A stretch of 44,891 bases of DNA from Nonomuraea jiangxiensis (GCF_900099965.1 NZ_FNDJ01000053.1:1-44891); one strand, 5' to 3'. Shown: positions 1 to 8,458, counted from the first letter of the stretch. The notes: generated by a model from the letters alone, not told the origin. Numbers and translations are program-made.

Positions 1-201
1 GTGACCACGACACCAGCATCACCGAGCTGGGCGCCCGAGCCGACGATGCGAAGCAACGGCCGTAGACCCTGGCCGGTACCCGAGCCGCGAACTGTCCTTG
101 GCGTCATGATCCAACACCGTGATCAAACCGGGACCTCAGTCGGAGGCTCCTGCGTTATCGCAGGTCAGACGCTACTTTGTTGAAAATTTCTTCATTGCTA
201 T
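1..201. other. Left edge, no confident gene
   Basis: I see no confident complete gene. On the minus strand a frame opens at an ATG at 107 and runs off the left edge after 35 codons; it has no recognisable motif and only a weak ribosome binding site, so it is at best the start of a gene lying mainly outside the window. Confidence 0.3.
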
Positions 202-223
202 GGGGACCCCTGGAGGGGTCCCC
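202..223. terminator. Perfect 22-bp stem-loop
   Basis: GGGGACCCCT and AGGGGTCCCC form a perfect 10-bp stem around a GG loop. Read on the minus strand it is followed by an A/T-rich stretch, so it could end transcription of the minus-strand gene at 383-1582, about 160 bp away. There is no clean T run, so its role as a terminator is inferred. Confidence 0.5.
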
Positions 224-382
224 GCATCACGGCCGAACACGACCCCGCCCGGCGCCGCCGACGCAGCGACTGACCAGATGGGCCTCCGGCCTGCTTTGCC
301 GAAACCCCGTGCACAGGAGACAGATTGACCAGCGATGACGACAGCCCATGTGAGCTGTGGATCCTGGTGCTCGCGGGGGCGG

Positions 383-1582
383 CTACTCAGGCTCCGAGGG
401 GCTCAGCGCTGAGGCGTAGCGGCTGCATACGCCGTCGACCGCCTCATTGACGCGCCCGTTATCCGTGTGCCGCGAACGCGCGGCGGCCGAGATCGCCTCG
501 AGCGTCTCGCGTATCAGTGCCTCCGTGGGGTTGTCGAAGCCGTAGCGCTCGAAGGCGATGGTGATTGCGTGCATGTAATCCGCCTCTGCCAAGAACGGAT
601 CGCTCCGCCATGCGGACTCGGCCTGGAGCCAGTCGTACATAGCCTGCGCCGCAGGCCTTCCATAGCGCACAACGAAGCGTTCGATCCTGAATCCGGCACC
701 CCGATCAAACTGTATGGCCGTGCGCCCGAAGTATCTGTCGTACAGGGCCACGCGCGCGTCGACCGCCGCCTTCAGCGCGGACGTCTTCGGCTGCACCGCC
801 CTCGCGGCGCTCATCGCCGCCTCGAAGGGAGCCGCGAGCGTCTGGCGCAGCTCCTCCGAGGACAGGGTCGTCACCTGGTTGCCGCGTAGGGCCTGCTCCA
901 GCTTCCCCCGCAAGGCTTGATCCGCCTGATCGCCGACGTGGCGCTCGTCGGGAATGGCAGCCCGAAGCGCTTGAAGGGCCGGCGCGTCGACGTCGAGTTC
1001 GACGAACGCCTTCGCGAGGGCGGGCGTATCCATCGCTGTGAGGCCGGTCACGACCTGATCCACGTGGGCCAGATCCGTCCTCGGCCCCTCGCATGCGGAC
1101 GTGAGCTGGACGATCCTGCCGGCGCGTAATTCGTCCAAGGTCGGTGCGCGGTCGACTACCTCGGTGAGGGCGGCGTCGATGTCCGCGGCCATCGCGAGCA
1201 GGTCGCGTCCGGCCGTGCCGGCCGGGGCCAGACCCGCGACCATGCTGCGGAACTCCGCGGTCGGTCTGGCAACCTCGGCCTCGGCCGGCCGGGGCTCCAT
1301 CGCCTGCAGCAGGGCGAACATCTGCTCGGCCAGTTCGCGTCGGCGTGCATCCACCGCCAGATGGAACGTCGCGGTGCGCTCGCCTGCGTACCTCACCAGC
1401 TGCTGCACCCACCAGGTGCGCCGTTCTCCCGCGGGGACGCCCTTCAGCATCGCTTCGAGCTTCTTGGGATCGTCCCATTTGGTCCGCAGCGCTCGATCGG
1501 TGTCGTCGGCCCACTGGCCCGCGGGCTGGCCCACGGCTCCCCGTAGCTGGTCGTCGGTGGCCGGACGTGATTCTGGCGCCAT
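383..1582 (-). CDS. Hypothetical protein, 399 aa, helix-rich
   Basis: I do not recognise this protein. The start at 1582 is chosen because GGGGAGGGG lies 5 nt upstream of the ATG; the frame stays open 50 codons further but that extension is Arg-rich and lacks a ribosome binding site. The product is soluble, Ala/Leu/Glu-rich and apparently almost all alpha-helical, with no signal peptide, membrane segment or obvious catalytic motif. The C-terminal third (from about residue 280) is less repetitive and has aromatic-rich stretches such as YDRYFGR and AMYDWLQAESAW, which suggests a folded domain. It stands alone on its strand, with the stem-loop at 202-223 downstream. Family unknown. Confidence 0.75.
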   Translation of the reverse strand: MAPESRPATDDQLRGAVGQPAGQWADDTDRALRTKWDDPKKLEAMLKGVPAGERRTWWVQQLVRYAGERTATFHLAVDARRRELAEQMFALLQAMEPRPAEAEVARPTAEFRSMVAGLAPAGTAGRDLLAMAADIDAALTEVVDRAPTLDELRAGRIVQLTSACEGPRTDLAHVDQVVTGLTAMDTPALAKAFVELDVDAPALQALRAAIPDERHVGDQADQALRGKLEQALRGNQVTTLSSEELRQTLAAPFEAAMSAARAVQPKTSALKAAVDARVALYDRYFGRTAIQFDRGAGFRIERFVVRYGRPAAQAMYDWLQAESAWRSDPFLAEADYMHAITIAFERYGFDNPTEALIRETLEAISAAARSRHTDNGRVNEAVDGVCSRYASALSPSEPE

Positions 1583-1784
1583 CGTGGCCCCTCCCCGGGT
1601 CGCGTGACGGCGGCCCGGACGGTTATCGGCCGGTCGCCGTCCGCAGTGTCCCATCGGGGCGTACCGGCGGGAAGACCCGAGAAACCTCGGCTTGCAGAGG
1701 CGCTGCGGGCCGTCACAGGGGGCCAGCGCCACAAGGTCGCCAGGACGCTGAGGGCATCGTCATTCGCCCGGATCTGGGGCGTGC

Positions 1785-2174
1785 TCAGCGCGTGGCGGGT
1801 GTCCAGGCAATGACCAGGTCGAGCAGCCCGGGGAAGCGGGTGTCGAGATCGGCCCGCCGTACGTGGCTGCGGCGTTCCAGGCCGTACTGGCGCTGCCTGA
1901 TCACGCCCGCCTCGCGTAGCGCCTTGAAGTGGTGGGTGAGCGAGGACTTGGGACGGTCGAGGCCGAACCAGCCGCAGGTGTGGTCGAACTGTTCCCGTTC
2001 CAGGAGGAGTTTGCGGACGATGGTGAGCCGCAGCGGATCGCTCAGCACGCCCAGAACGGTTTCCAGGCGCAGGTCGTCGATCGCCGGTTCGGGCAGTGGT
2101 TCAGGCAGGACGGGTGGCTCCGGCAGGTCGCGGACGACCGGCGCGGTGGGTGTGGCGGCCCCTTTTGGCGGCAC
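1785..2174 (-). CDS. ArsR-like winged-helix regulator
   Basis: A 129-aa DNA-binding protein with the ArsR/HTH_20 fold. After a Pro-rich N-terminus of about 35 residues comes the helix LETVLGVLSDPLRLTIVRKL, then a recognition region around PKSSLTHHFKALREAGVI and a wing (RQYGLERRSHVRRADL). The GTG start at 2174 has GAGGAG 6 nt upstream; a TTG at 2213 in frame lacks a good site. It is divergent from the MFS gene at 2292, with inverted repeats between them, so it is probably a local repressor of that exporter and of itself. A Cys lies near the recognition helix (HTCGWF) but no clear metal-binding Cys pair is present, so the inducer cannot be named and may be organic. Confidence 0.88.
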   Translation of the reverse strand: MPPKGAATPTAPVVRDLPEPPVLPEPLPEPAIDDLRLETVLGVLSDPLRLTIVRKLLLEREQFDHTCGWFGLDRPKSSLTHHFKALREAGVIRQRQYGLERRSHVRRADLDTRFPGLLDLVIAWTPATR

Positions 2175-2201
2175 GAGCGGCTCCTCACAAGCGATCCCTC
2201 T

Positions 2202-2270
2202 GTACGACTCCAATCGTACTACGTGCTAACTTCGACTTCACTCGTACAAGTTCGAGTCAAGTCGTACTTG
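2202..2270. promoter_or_regulatory. Divergent operator region, ArsR-like/MFS
   Basis: Three inverted repeats fill the intergenic gap: GTACGA-N6-TCGTAC at 2202-2219, ACTCG-N8-CGAGT at 2240-2257 and CAAGT-CGT-ACTTG at 2258-2270. They share CGTAC/ACTCG-type half-sites and lie upstream of both start codons. This fits binding of the ArsR-like dimer; that assignment is inferred from position. Confidence 0.6.
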
Positions 2271-2291
2271 TGTCATGCTGGGAGGACAGTA

Positions 2292-3554
2292 GTGTCAGAG
2301 AGCGAAACCATCCTAAGAGAGGCCATCTCGGGCGGAAGCTGGCCCGAGAAGCGCGACCTTGAGGCACCCAACCGCTGGGTTTGGCTGGCGGCCTGGCCGG
2401 TCACCGCGGTCTTCATACTGTCCAACGCGGCGACCCCGCTGTACGTGCTGTGGCAGCGCGACATCGGCTTCTCCAAGGGCACCCTGACGGTGATCTTCGC
2501 CTCTTACATCGTCGGGCTGCTCGGCTCCCTTCTGATCTGCGGTGTGGTCTCCGACCGGCTCGGCCGCCGCCGGGTGCTGCTGCCCGCGCTCGGCCTCGCC
2601 CTGGCCGCCTGCGTGATCTTCGCGACGGCCTCGTCCGTGGCGGCGCTGATCGTGGCCCGCCTGTTCACCGGCGTCGCGGTCGGCGCCGTCGTCTCGGCCG
2701 GGATGGCGGCGGTCACCGACGTGGCCGGGCCCAGACGCCGGCGGCTCGCCGCGCTACTCGCGTCCTGCTCCATGGTCTTCGGCGCGGGACTGGGCCCACT
2801 GCTGGCCGGCGTGCTGTCTGAGACCCTGCCCGGCCCGACCGTCACTGTCTTCGCCGTCGAGGCCGCGCTGCTGGTCACCGCCGTCGTCACGGTCGCGCGG
2901 ATGCCCCTGCCTCGGCCAGCCGCGCCCGGTGCGGGATCCTGGATCCGCCTCCCGCGCGTGCCCCATGGAAGCGGGTCGCAGCTCGCTCAGGGAATCAGTG
3001 TGTTCGCCCCCGGCATCACCGCGACCTCGTTCGTGCTCTCACTGGGCCCCTCGCTGCTGTCCGGCCTGCTGGGCAGCAGCAGCCGCAGCGTGGCGGGCGC
3101 CATGGCGTTCGTGATGTTCCTCGCGGCCACGGGGGTGCAGTTCGCCGTGCGGCGGCTAAGCCGGCGGACCATCCTCGTCGCGGGTGCTGCCGGGACGACA
3201 GTGGGCATGGTCGCGCTGGTCGCCGCCGTGCATGCCGCGTCCGCCCCGGCCCTGGTCGCCGCCGCACTGCTGGCCGGCGCCGGACAGGGCATGGGCCAAC
3301 TCGGTGGGCTGTCCCTGCTGAACTCCAGCGTCCCCCCCGAGCGGCTGGCCGAGGCCAACGCGGCCCTCAACGTGGGCGGTTACCTGCTCGCCGGCGTCCT
3401 ACCGGTCAGCGCCGGCTACCTCAGCGACGCCATCGGGCTGACCGCCGCCACCACCGTCTTCGCCACTGTGCTGATGGCCCTGGCCGTCGCCGGCGGCGCG
3501 GGCGTCATCACCACCCGCCGCACCGCTCACAGGTCGAGGACGAGGTCCTCATGA
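2292..3554 (+). CDS. MFS transporter, probable drug efflux
   Basis: A 420-aa major facilitator of about 12 membrane segments that probably exports a toxic small molecule by proton antiport. The GTG start at 2292 has GGGAGGA 6 nt upstream. A soluble N-terminus of about 30 residues precedes the first helix. The MFS motif A lies in the loop between helices 2 and 3 (GVVSDRLGRRR), and later segments are Gly/Ala-rich as in sugar-type and Bcr-like exporters. It is divergent from the ArsR-like regulator, with palindromes between them, so expression is probably derepressed by substrate. It overlaps by 6 nt the convergent small gene ending at 3549. Substrate unknown. Confidence 0.88.
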   Translation: MSESETILREAISGGSWPEKRDLEAPNRWVWLAAWPVTAVFILSNAATPLYVLWQRDIGFSKGTLTVIFASYIVGLLGSLLICGVVSDRLGRRRVLLPALGLALAACVIFATASSVAALIVARLFTGVAVGAVVSAGMAAVTDVAGPRRRRLAALLASCSMVFGAGLGPLLAGVLSETLPGPTVTVFAVEAALLVTAVVTVARMPLPRPAAPGAGSWIRLPRVPHGSGSQLAQGISVFAPGITATSFVLSLGPSLLSGLLGSSSRSVAGAMAFVMFLAATGVQFAVRRLSRRTILVAGAAGTTVGMVALVAAVHAASAPALVAAALLAGAGQGMGQLGGLSLLNSSVPPERLAEANAALNVGGYLLAGVLPVSAGYLSDAIGLTAATTVFATVLMALAVAGGAGVITTRRTAHRSRTRSS

Positions 3555-3734
3555 GGTCAGGTCCCGCAGACCAGCGCGTCGCCCTCGACGGGGGTCCACC
3601 GGCTCGGGTTCCGCCTCTGATCTCCCCATGTGGGGCCCAGACCAAGTACCGCCGAAAGGGACAGTCTCCTGGTCACGGCGGGTCTCGCGCACGACGTCCA
3701 CCCGGGCGATCGGGGGTTCGGTGATGTCGCTCAT
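3549..3734 (-). CDS. Small hydrophilic protein, 61 aa
   Basis: A charged 61-aa product without recognisable domains. Its ATG overlaps the stop codon of the preceding small gene (ATGA at 3731-3734), the usual sign of translational coupling, which is the main reason for calling it. Its 3' end overlaps the convergent MFS gene by 6 nt. Function unknown; it may belong to a family specific to actinomycetes. Confidence 0.45.
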   Translation of the reverse strand: MSDITEPPIARVDVVRETRRDQETVPFGGTWSGPHMGRSEAEPEPVDPRRGRRAGLRDLTS

Positions 3735-3976
3735 AGGCGCATGATCATATTGCTGCCGTTTTTCGCGTGCCGCCCGGCGGCGGCCAGGTGATCGCGCCAG
3801 GCGGTCATCTCGCGGGCGGTGATCGCCGAGGTGCGCTCGTGCCCGAGCCCGGTGGTGATCCAGGCGCGCAGCCGCTCCAGATGGCGGCTGATCTTGCCCG
3901 TCACTTCCGGAGAGCGGACTCCGCGCACCGCGAGATCGAGATGGTGCGCGTCGCGACCTGCGCCTGTGGGCACCAC
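3731..3976 (-). CDS. Small helical protein, 81 aa
   Basis: An 81-aa basic, helix-forming protein with repeated Trp/Arg/His residues (HLERLRAWITTGLGHERT; TAREMTAWRDHL). I do not recognise the family. Two GTG codons begin the frame, but the strong AGGAGGAGG on the minus strand (4001 down to 3993) is 16 nt upstream, too far for a normal start, so an original start codon may have been lost. The stop overlaps the start of the next gene. It lies downstream of the membrane protein gene at 4073-4474 on the same strand and may be in the same operon. Confidence 0.45.
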   Translation of the reverse strand: MVPTGAGRDAHHLDLAVRGVRSPEVTGKISRHLERLRAWITTGLGHERTSAITAREMTAWRDHLAAAGRHAKNGSNMIMRL

Positions 3977-4072
3977 GCTGATCGTCTTCGGGCCTCCTCC
4001 TGCGGTTCGCCGACCGCGCCGCCCGTCGTCCGCCTGCCGGCCGACCTCGGGTCTCCTGCGCGGTGGAGAAGA

Positions 4073-4474
4073 TCAGGTCGGCCGGAGGGTCCGGGGGTAG
4101 CGGCTGCAGACGGCGAAGACGACGGCGAAGAGGGTCCAGGCGGCGACGTACGCGACGGGATGGGCCCAGGCGGCGCCGATGAGGTCGCTCAGCGCGGCGC
4201 GGCCCTCGAAGTAGAGCCCCAGGCCCGCCACCGCCCCGGGGATCGCGCCCCACCAGCGCTGCCACCACACCTCATGGGTGATCACCTCGAACGCCACGAG
4301 AGCGACCGGGCCGAACAGGAGGAACCTCAGCCCGGGCGGGTCGGACAGGAACACCTCGAGCGCCATGACCACCACCGCCGAGGCGGCCGTCAGAAGCACC
4401 ACGAGCCCGAAGGGGGCGGGCTCGTTACGCGGGTCGTCCTCGGGGCCGGCGGGTGGGTCAACGTCGTCTGCCAT
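4073..4474 (-). CDS. Small membrane protein, about 4 TM
   Basis: A 133-aa protein with an acidic, Pro-rich N-terminus (residues 1-20) and then about four hydrophobic segments (GLVVLLTAASAVVVMALEVF; FLLFGPVALVAFEVI; AIPGAVAGLGLYF; PVAYVAAWTLFAVVFAV). The loop HEVWWQRWWG is Trp-rich. No family recognised. The ATG at 4474 is used; an in-frame GTG at 4483 is possible. Its start lies about 20 bp from the truncated recombinase on the other strand, so its native promoter may have been displaced by that rearrangement. Confidence 0.65.
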   Translation of the reverse strand: MADDVDPPAGPEDDPRNEPAPFGLVVLLTAASAVVVMALEVFLSDPPGLRFLLFGPVALVAFEVITHEVWWQRWWGAIPGAVAGLGLYFEGRAALSDLIGAAWAHPVAYVAAWTLFAVVFAVCSRYPRTLRPT

Positions 4475-4495
4475 GATCACCATTCTGGCGGCGGC

Positions 4496-4819
4496 ATCAC
4501 CGTGGTGTCACTGACGGAGAACTTCGATCTGGCCACCAAGAAGGGCCGTTTCATGTTCGTGGTTCTGGCCGCGGCCGCGGAGTACGAGCTGGAGCTGCGA
4601 GCCGAGTGGCAGGCCGAGGGGATCGCCGCCGCCAAGCGCCGCGAAGCCACCGGTGCCATGCTGCCAGGCATGAAGAAGACCGGCCGGCCGCGCGCCATCG
4701 GCCCCGCCGAGCTGGCCGCGCTACGCCGCTTGGTCGACGATGGTGTCTCGGTCACCGAGGCTGCCCGCACCCTCAAAATCGGCCGCTCCACGGCTTACGA
4801 GGCGCTGGCTCAACGCTGA
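4496..4819 (+). pseudogene. Serine recombinase C-terminal remnant
   Basis: The last 107 codons of a resolvase/invertase-family serine recombinase. Visible are the end of the catalytic domain (VVSLTENFDLATKKGRFMF, then the AEYELELRAEWQAEGIAAAK long E-helix) and the C-terminal helix-turn-helix (GVSVTEAARTLKIGRSTAYE). The N-terminal part with the catalytic Ser and Arg cluster is missing, and the frame upstream of about 4496 is unrelated sequence. It is a dead relic of a resolvase-bearing element, for example a Tn3-type transposon. Confidence 0.8.
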
Positions 4820-4889
4820 ACAGCGGCTGGGTCGTCCCGCGCCAGATTCCTGTTCGGCCCCGCGGTCAGCCGGCAGAGATCTGCTTGCG

Positions 4890-6341
4890 CTACGAGGGTG
4901 AGCCCGGCCGGGACGTCTTCCCGGCGTGGCGGGGCTGTGCCTCGGGGGCCAGTCCGGCCACGGTGGCCGCGGTCGTGGCGGTGGCCTCGCGGCGTTCTGG
5001 CAGATGGATGAGGCGCCAGGCGATCAGGGCACTGGCGATGTAGGCGGCGCCGACGAGGAGGGACGACAGGGCCGCTCCGGTAGTCCAGCCGGAGGTAACG
5101 GCCAGGATGGCGCCAATGGCGGCGATACCGACCAGGGATCCGATCTGCCTGTTGGCGTTGAGGACCGAACCGGCAGTGTTGGCGTGCCGGGTGCCCGCCG
5201 CATTCACCATGGCCGCCGTCATGGCGGGCGCGATAAAGCCGCTCGCGATGCTGGTGAGCCCGAGGGCGACGGCCAGCATCCAGTACGGGGTGGCAGCCGA
5301 CAGGGCGGTCAGGGCCAGGGATGCGGTCCCCGCGACCAGGAAGGAGACGGCCAGGAGGAGGCCGGTCGCGACGCGCCCTGAGATGCGGGCGAAAGCGATG
5401 TTGGCGAACGGGATGAAGATCGTGAGGGGCAGGATCTGCAGTCCGGCCTGGAACGGGCTCGCGCCGCGGCCGTGCTGGACGTACAGACCGATCATGAAAA
5501 GCGAGCCGTAGAACGCGGCGTTGAACAGGAAGCCCACGGCGTTGGCGCCGGCGAAACGGGCGCCGCGGAACAGCGTCCAGGGCATCACCTGGTTGTCGGT
5601 GCGGCGTTCGCGGCCGATGAGCAGGACGGTGGCCAGCACCGTGGCGGCGATGGCGGCGAGCACTGGGGCCGCGCTCCAGCCGCGCTGCGGTCCCTCGATC
5701 AGCATGAGGCTGACGCCTGCCAGCAGGACGATGACGGCGGCGTGCCCGGGGGCCGCCAGCGGCCGGGCGTCTCCTCCGCCCCCGGCGATGTGCCGGCGGG
5801 TGAGGAGCATGCCCGCGATGCCGATCGGCAGGTTGATCAGGAAGATGCTCGGCCAGCCGAACACGCCGACCATGATGCCGCCGACCGTCGGGCCCAGCGC
5901 CATTGACGAGGAGACGATCGCCGACCAGACTCCCAGCACCTTTGTGCGTTCGCGCGCGTCCGGGAAGGCCCGCACCAGCAGCGCGAGCGAGCTCGGCATG
6001 AACAGCGCCGCCCCGGCCCCCTGGAGGAGCCGCGCCGCTATCAGGACCTCGATGCCCGTTGCCAGCGCGGAAGCTAGCGACGCGACACCGAAGGTCGCCA
6101 TGCCCCACATGTAGACGCGTCTCGCGCCCACCCGGTTCGCCAGGCCGCCGGCCAGCATCAGCAGCGCGGCGAAGGTGAGGACGTAGCCGTCCACGGCCCA
6201 GGTGAGCTGGGAGAGGGAAGCGTCCAGGCTTTCCTGGATCGTTACCCCGGCTACCTGCATCACGGTGGTGTCCAGGCTCGCCATGATGAACCCAGCGGCC
6301 AACGCCGTGATCTTCATCGGGCCTGGCGGAATCTTGGGCAT
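4890..6341 (-). CDS. MFS transporter, DHA2 (EmrB/QacA) family
   Basis: A drug:proton antiporter of about 483 aa and 14 predicted membrane helices. N-terminal DHA2 features are visible: MASLDTTVMQVAGVTI in helix 1 (the D-T-T-V signature), WAVDGYVLTFAALLMLAGGL in helix 2, RLLQGAGAALFMPSSLALL in helix 4 and a motif C-like GPTVGGIMVGVFGW in helix 5. Start codons cluster at 6353 (GTG), 6344 and 6341 (ATG); 6341 gives the best spacing (6 nt) from GTGAGG. It is divergent from the TetR gene at 6467, and three copies of one operator-like repeat lie between them, so it is probably repressed by that TetR. Substrate unknown; quaternary ammonium dyes or antibiotics are usual for the family. Confidence 0.9.
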   Translation of the reverse strand: MPKIPPGPMKITALAAGFIMASLDTTVMQVAGVTIQESLDASLSQLTWAVDGYVLTFAALLMLAGGLANRVGARRVYMWGMATFGVASLASALATGIEVLIAARLLQGAGAALFMPSSLALLVRAFPDARERTKVLGVWSAIVSSSMALGPTVGGIMVGVFGWPSIFLINLPIGIAGMLLTRRHIAGGGGDARPLAAPGHAAVIVLLAGVSLMLIEGPQRGWSAAPVLAAIAATVLATVLLIGRERRTDNQVMPWTLFRGARFAGANAVGFLFNAAFYGSLFMIGLYVQHGRGASPFQAGLQILPLTIFIPFANIAFARISGRVATGLLLAVSFLVAGTASLALTALSAATPYWMLAVALGLTSIASGFIAPAMTAAMVNAAGTRHANTAGSVLNANRQIGSLVGIAAIGAILAVTSGWTTGAALSSLLVGAAYIASALIAWRLIHLPERREATATTAATVAGLAPEAQPRHAGKTSRPGSPS

Positions 6342-6369
6342 CATCGACCTCACGTCCTCGAAGCTAAAC

Positions 6370-6445
6370 GGACGTCGTCTGTCCGGATTTGGACGCTAGT
6401 GCAACCGGACGCCTCTTGTCCACTTAAACCGGACTCGTTTAGTCC
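6370..6445. promoter_or_regulatory. Three GGAC-N7-GTCC operator sites
   Basis: The repeat GGAC-N7-GTCC occurs at 6370-6384, 6407-6421 and 6431-6445, each with exactly 7 bp between the arms. The first extends to CGGAC/GTCCG. The third overlaps a second repeat, TAAAC-N7-GTTTA (6425-6441). TATGCT at 6455-6460 ends 6 nt before the TetR ATG at 6467, so that gene may have a leaderless promoter right beside the third site. These are the probable TetR binding sites controlling both divergent genes. Confidence 0.75.
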
Positions 6446-6466
6446 ACTTATTGCTATGCTGGTCGC

Positions 6467-7099
6467 ATGGCAGCAGTCGCACCCGCAGTGGAGCAACTCC
6501 TGGACGACGGTTCGGGCCGACGCCCGCGCGCCGATGCCCGGCGCAACGTGGAACGTCTCGTCGTCGCTGCCCGTCAGGCCGCCGTCGTGGGCGGCGAGAT
6601 CACCGCGCACGAGATCGCACGCCGTGCCGGTGTGGGAATCGGCACGTTCTACCGCCGGGTCGGTACCCTCGAGGCGCTGCTCAAGGCGGTCCTCGGTGAG
6701 GTGCTGGGGGAGATCGTCGCCAAGGGCGAGGAAGGGCTGGCCAATCCCGACCCCTGGGCGGGCTTCACGACATTTGCCCTCTCCTACATTCACCTACGGA
6801 ACGAACTGTGCGACGTCAACAAGCGCCTCGGCGACGTGCTGGACCACTCCAGAGCCGAACTGCGCGACCGCATTCAGCTCCTGGTCGAGCGAGCCCAGCA
6901 GGCCGGAATGATGCGTACGGACGTGACCTGGGAGGACGTGGCTTTCCTCATGGTCGCCGCGTCCTCCGCCGGACCCTACACGCTGGGCCTCCACGCGGGC
7001 GCCCGCCAGTGGGACCGCAACCTCCACGTCATCCTGGACGGCCTGCGCAGCCCCGACCCCAGCGCCCTCCCCGGCGAACCGCCCAGCCTGGCCCCCTGA
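6467..7099 (+). CDS. TetR-family repressor
   Basis: A 210-aa one-component regulator. The N-terminal TetR HTH covers roughly residues 22-70 (RRNVERLVVAARQAAVV, then EITAHEIARRAGVGIGTFYRRVGT). A longer helical ligand-binding domain follows with the C-terminal pattern of the SBP_bac/TetR_C_33-like exporters' regulators (AELRDRIQLLVERAQQAG). No Shine-Dalgarno site is evident; TATGCT just upstream suggests a leaderless mRNA. It is divergent from the DHA2 exporter at 4890-6341 and shares the three-site operator with it. The ligand is presumably the exporter's substrate. Confidence 0.9.
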   Translation: MAAVAPAVEQLLDDGSGRRPRADARRNVERLVVAARQAAVVGGEITAHEIARRAGVGIGTFYRRVGTLEALLKAVLGEVLGEIVAKGEEGLANPDPWAGFTTFALSYIHLRNELCDVNKRLGDVLDHSRAELRDRIQLLVERAQQAGMMRTDVTWEDVAFLMVAASSAGPYTLGLHAGARQWDRNLHVILDGLRSPDPSALPGEPPSLAP

Positions 7100-7144
7100 T
7101 CGGAAGCCTTCTGATCGACGATGGCGCCTTAGCTTGATCTTTAA

Positions 7145-8456
7145 GTGCGCCACGAGCGCAGAAGGTCAGGTTGTTGTGTAGGTGACCTTGCTGGATGCGG
7201 TGCTGTGCAGGAGATGAAGGTCTGGCCCTTCGGCGTCGCCCTGCGGGAGGAGACGTCAAACCGCCTCAAGCTGCGTTGGCTGAAGACCGTCGTGGTGAGC
7301 GTTGAGGAAAAGGCGCACGTGATGCGTCAGGTGGGGACCGGGAAGGCGAGCGCGAGCGAACCGCCCGAGGACGCGTCGAAACAAGTAGATGACATCGAAA
7401 ACCGGGGTGGTTAAAAGGGCCCGGGATCAGCCTGGCGGGCGCCCGTCTATTGGCCAGGTGGTGTCCGGCGTAGAGGCGGCGCGAGTCCGGTCTGCGGCTT
7501 CTGCATGGAACGTGGGAAGGCGGATGCCGATACCGCTGCTCTGGGCCGTGCGCGGTCGGGGTGGTGAGAGGGAGCGCGCCGGGCGGCAGAAATCGTGAGG
7601 CGTTGACTACCGTCGCGGCGTCCGCCGGCGGACCGGCCCGTAGTAGTGACGAAGCCCTGGTAATCGGGGTGGAGCGAAGGGGCCGGCTCATCTGTCGATC
7701 TGTTCGCACGAACAACCGGGCAATTGGCCTGGGAGGAAGCGGGTGGGCATGTCGGAACCGAAGGACAAGCCGTTCGACATTCCGAAGCGGCTGGTGTGGG
7801 AGGCATACGAGAGAGTTAGGCCAACAAGGGCGCCGCCGGAGTGGACAGGCAGTCCATCGAGGATTTCGAAGCCGATCTGAGGAACAACCTCTACAAGATC
7901 TGGAATCGGATGTCATCGGGGACCTACTTCCCTCCTGCGGTGATGGCGGTGGAAATCCCGAAGGCCGGGGGAGGTACTCGCGTTCTGGGAGTACCGACCG
8001 TGGCCGACAGGGTCGCCCAGACGGTGGCGGCGCTGGCGCTGGAGCCTCGAACGGAGTCGATCTTTCATGACGACTCCTATGGGTATCGGCCCCGCCGCTC
8101 TGCGCTGGACGCGGTGGCCAAGTGCCTCCAGCGGTGCTGGAAGAAGGACTGGGTGATTGACCTTGATGCCGCCAAGTTCTTCGACAGCGTGCCGTGGGAC
8201 CTGATGGTCAAGGCGGTCGAGGTCAATATCACCATCGACCAACGGTGGGTACTGCTGTATGTGAAGCGGTGGCTTGCCGCTCCTATCCAGCAACCCGACG
8301 GAACCCTGGCCGAGCGGCACGGAGGAACCCCACAAGGATCAGCGGTATCGCCCGTCCTGGCCAACCTGTTCATGCACTACGCGTTCGACACATGGCTGGA
8401 ACGGGAGTTCCCGACCGTGGAGTTCGAGTGCTACGCCGACGACGCCGTCCGGTGTT
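7145..8456 (+). mobile_element. Group II intron, 5' portion only
   Basis: The element begins with GTGCGCC at 7145, matching the conserved GUGYG 5' end of bacterial group II introns. About 600 nt of non-coding RNA sequence follows, with blocks typical of domains I-IV (GTAGTGACGAAGCCCTGGT near 7640), before the reverse transcriptase frame. The sequence breaks off just after the polymerase YADD motif at about 8456. The rest of the protein and the 3' catalytic domains V and VI are absent, so it cannot splice or retrohome. The right side abuts a broken tyrosine recombinase gene. Confidence 0.75.
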
Positions 8457-8458
8457 GA
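7749..8458 (+). pseudogene. Group II intron reverse transcriptase, truncated
   Basis: Intron-encoded LtrA-type protein. The start at 7749 (MSEPKDKPFDIPKRLVWEAY) has GGGAGG 12 nt upstream. After residue 24 (VR) one base is missing near 7820; restoring it continues into the frame of 7841-8458. RT motifs then read in order: VEIPKAGGGTRVLGVPTVAD, SYGYRPRRSALDAV, DLDAAKFFDSVPW (first catalytic Asp region), GGTPQGSAVSPVLANLFMHY and ECYADDAV (catalytic YADD). The frame ends two codons later, so the thumb/maturase and endonuclease regions are gone. It is inactive through both a frameshift and a 3' deletion. Confidence 0.88.

Noticed and set aside
705..1514. 269-codon Arg/Gly-rich frame within the 383-1582 gene
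   Set aside because: A frame-shifted shadow on the same strand; the 383-1582 frame has the better start site and amino-acid use.
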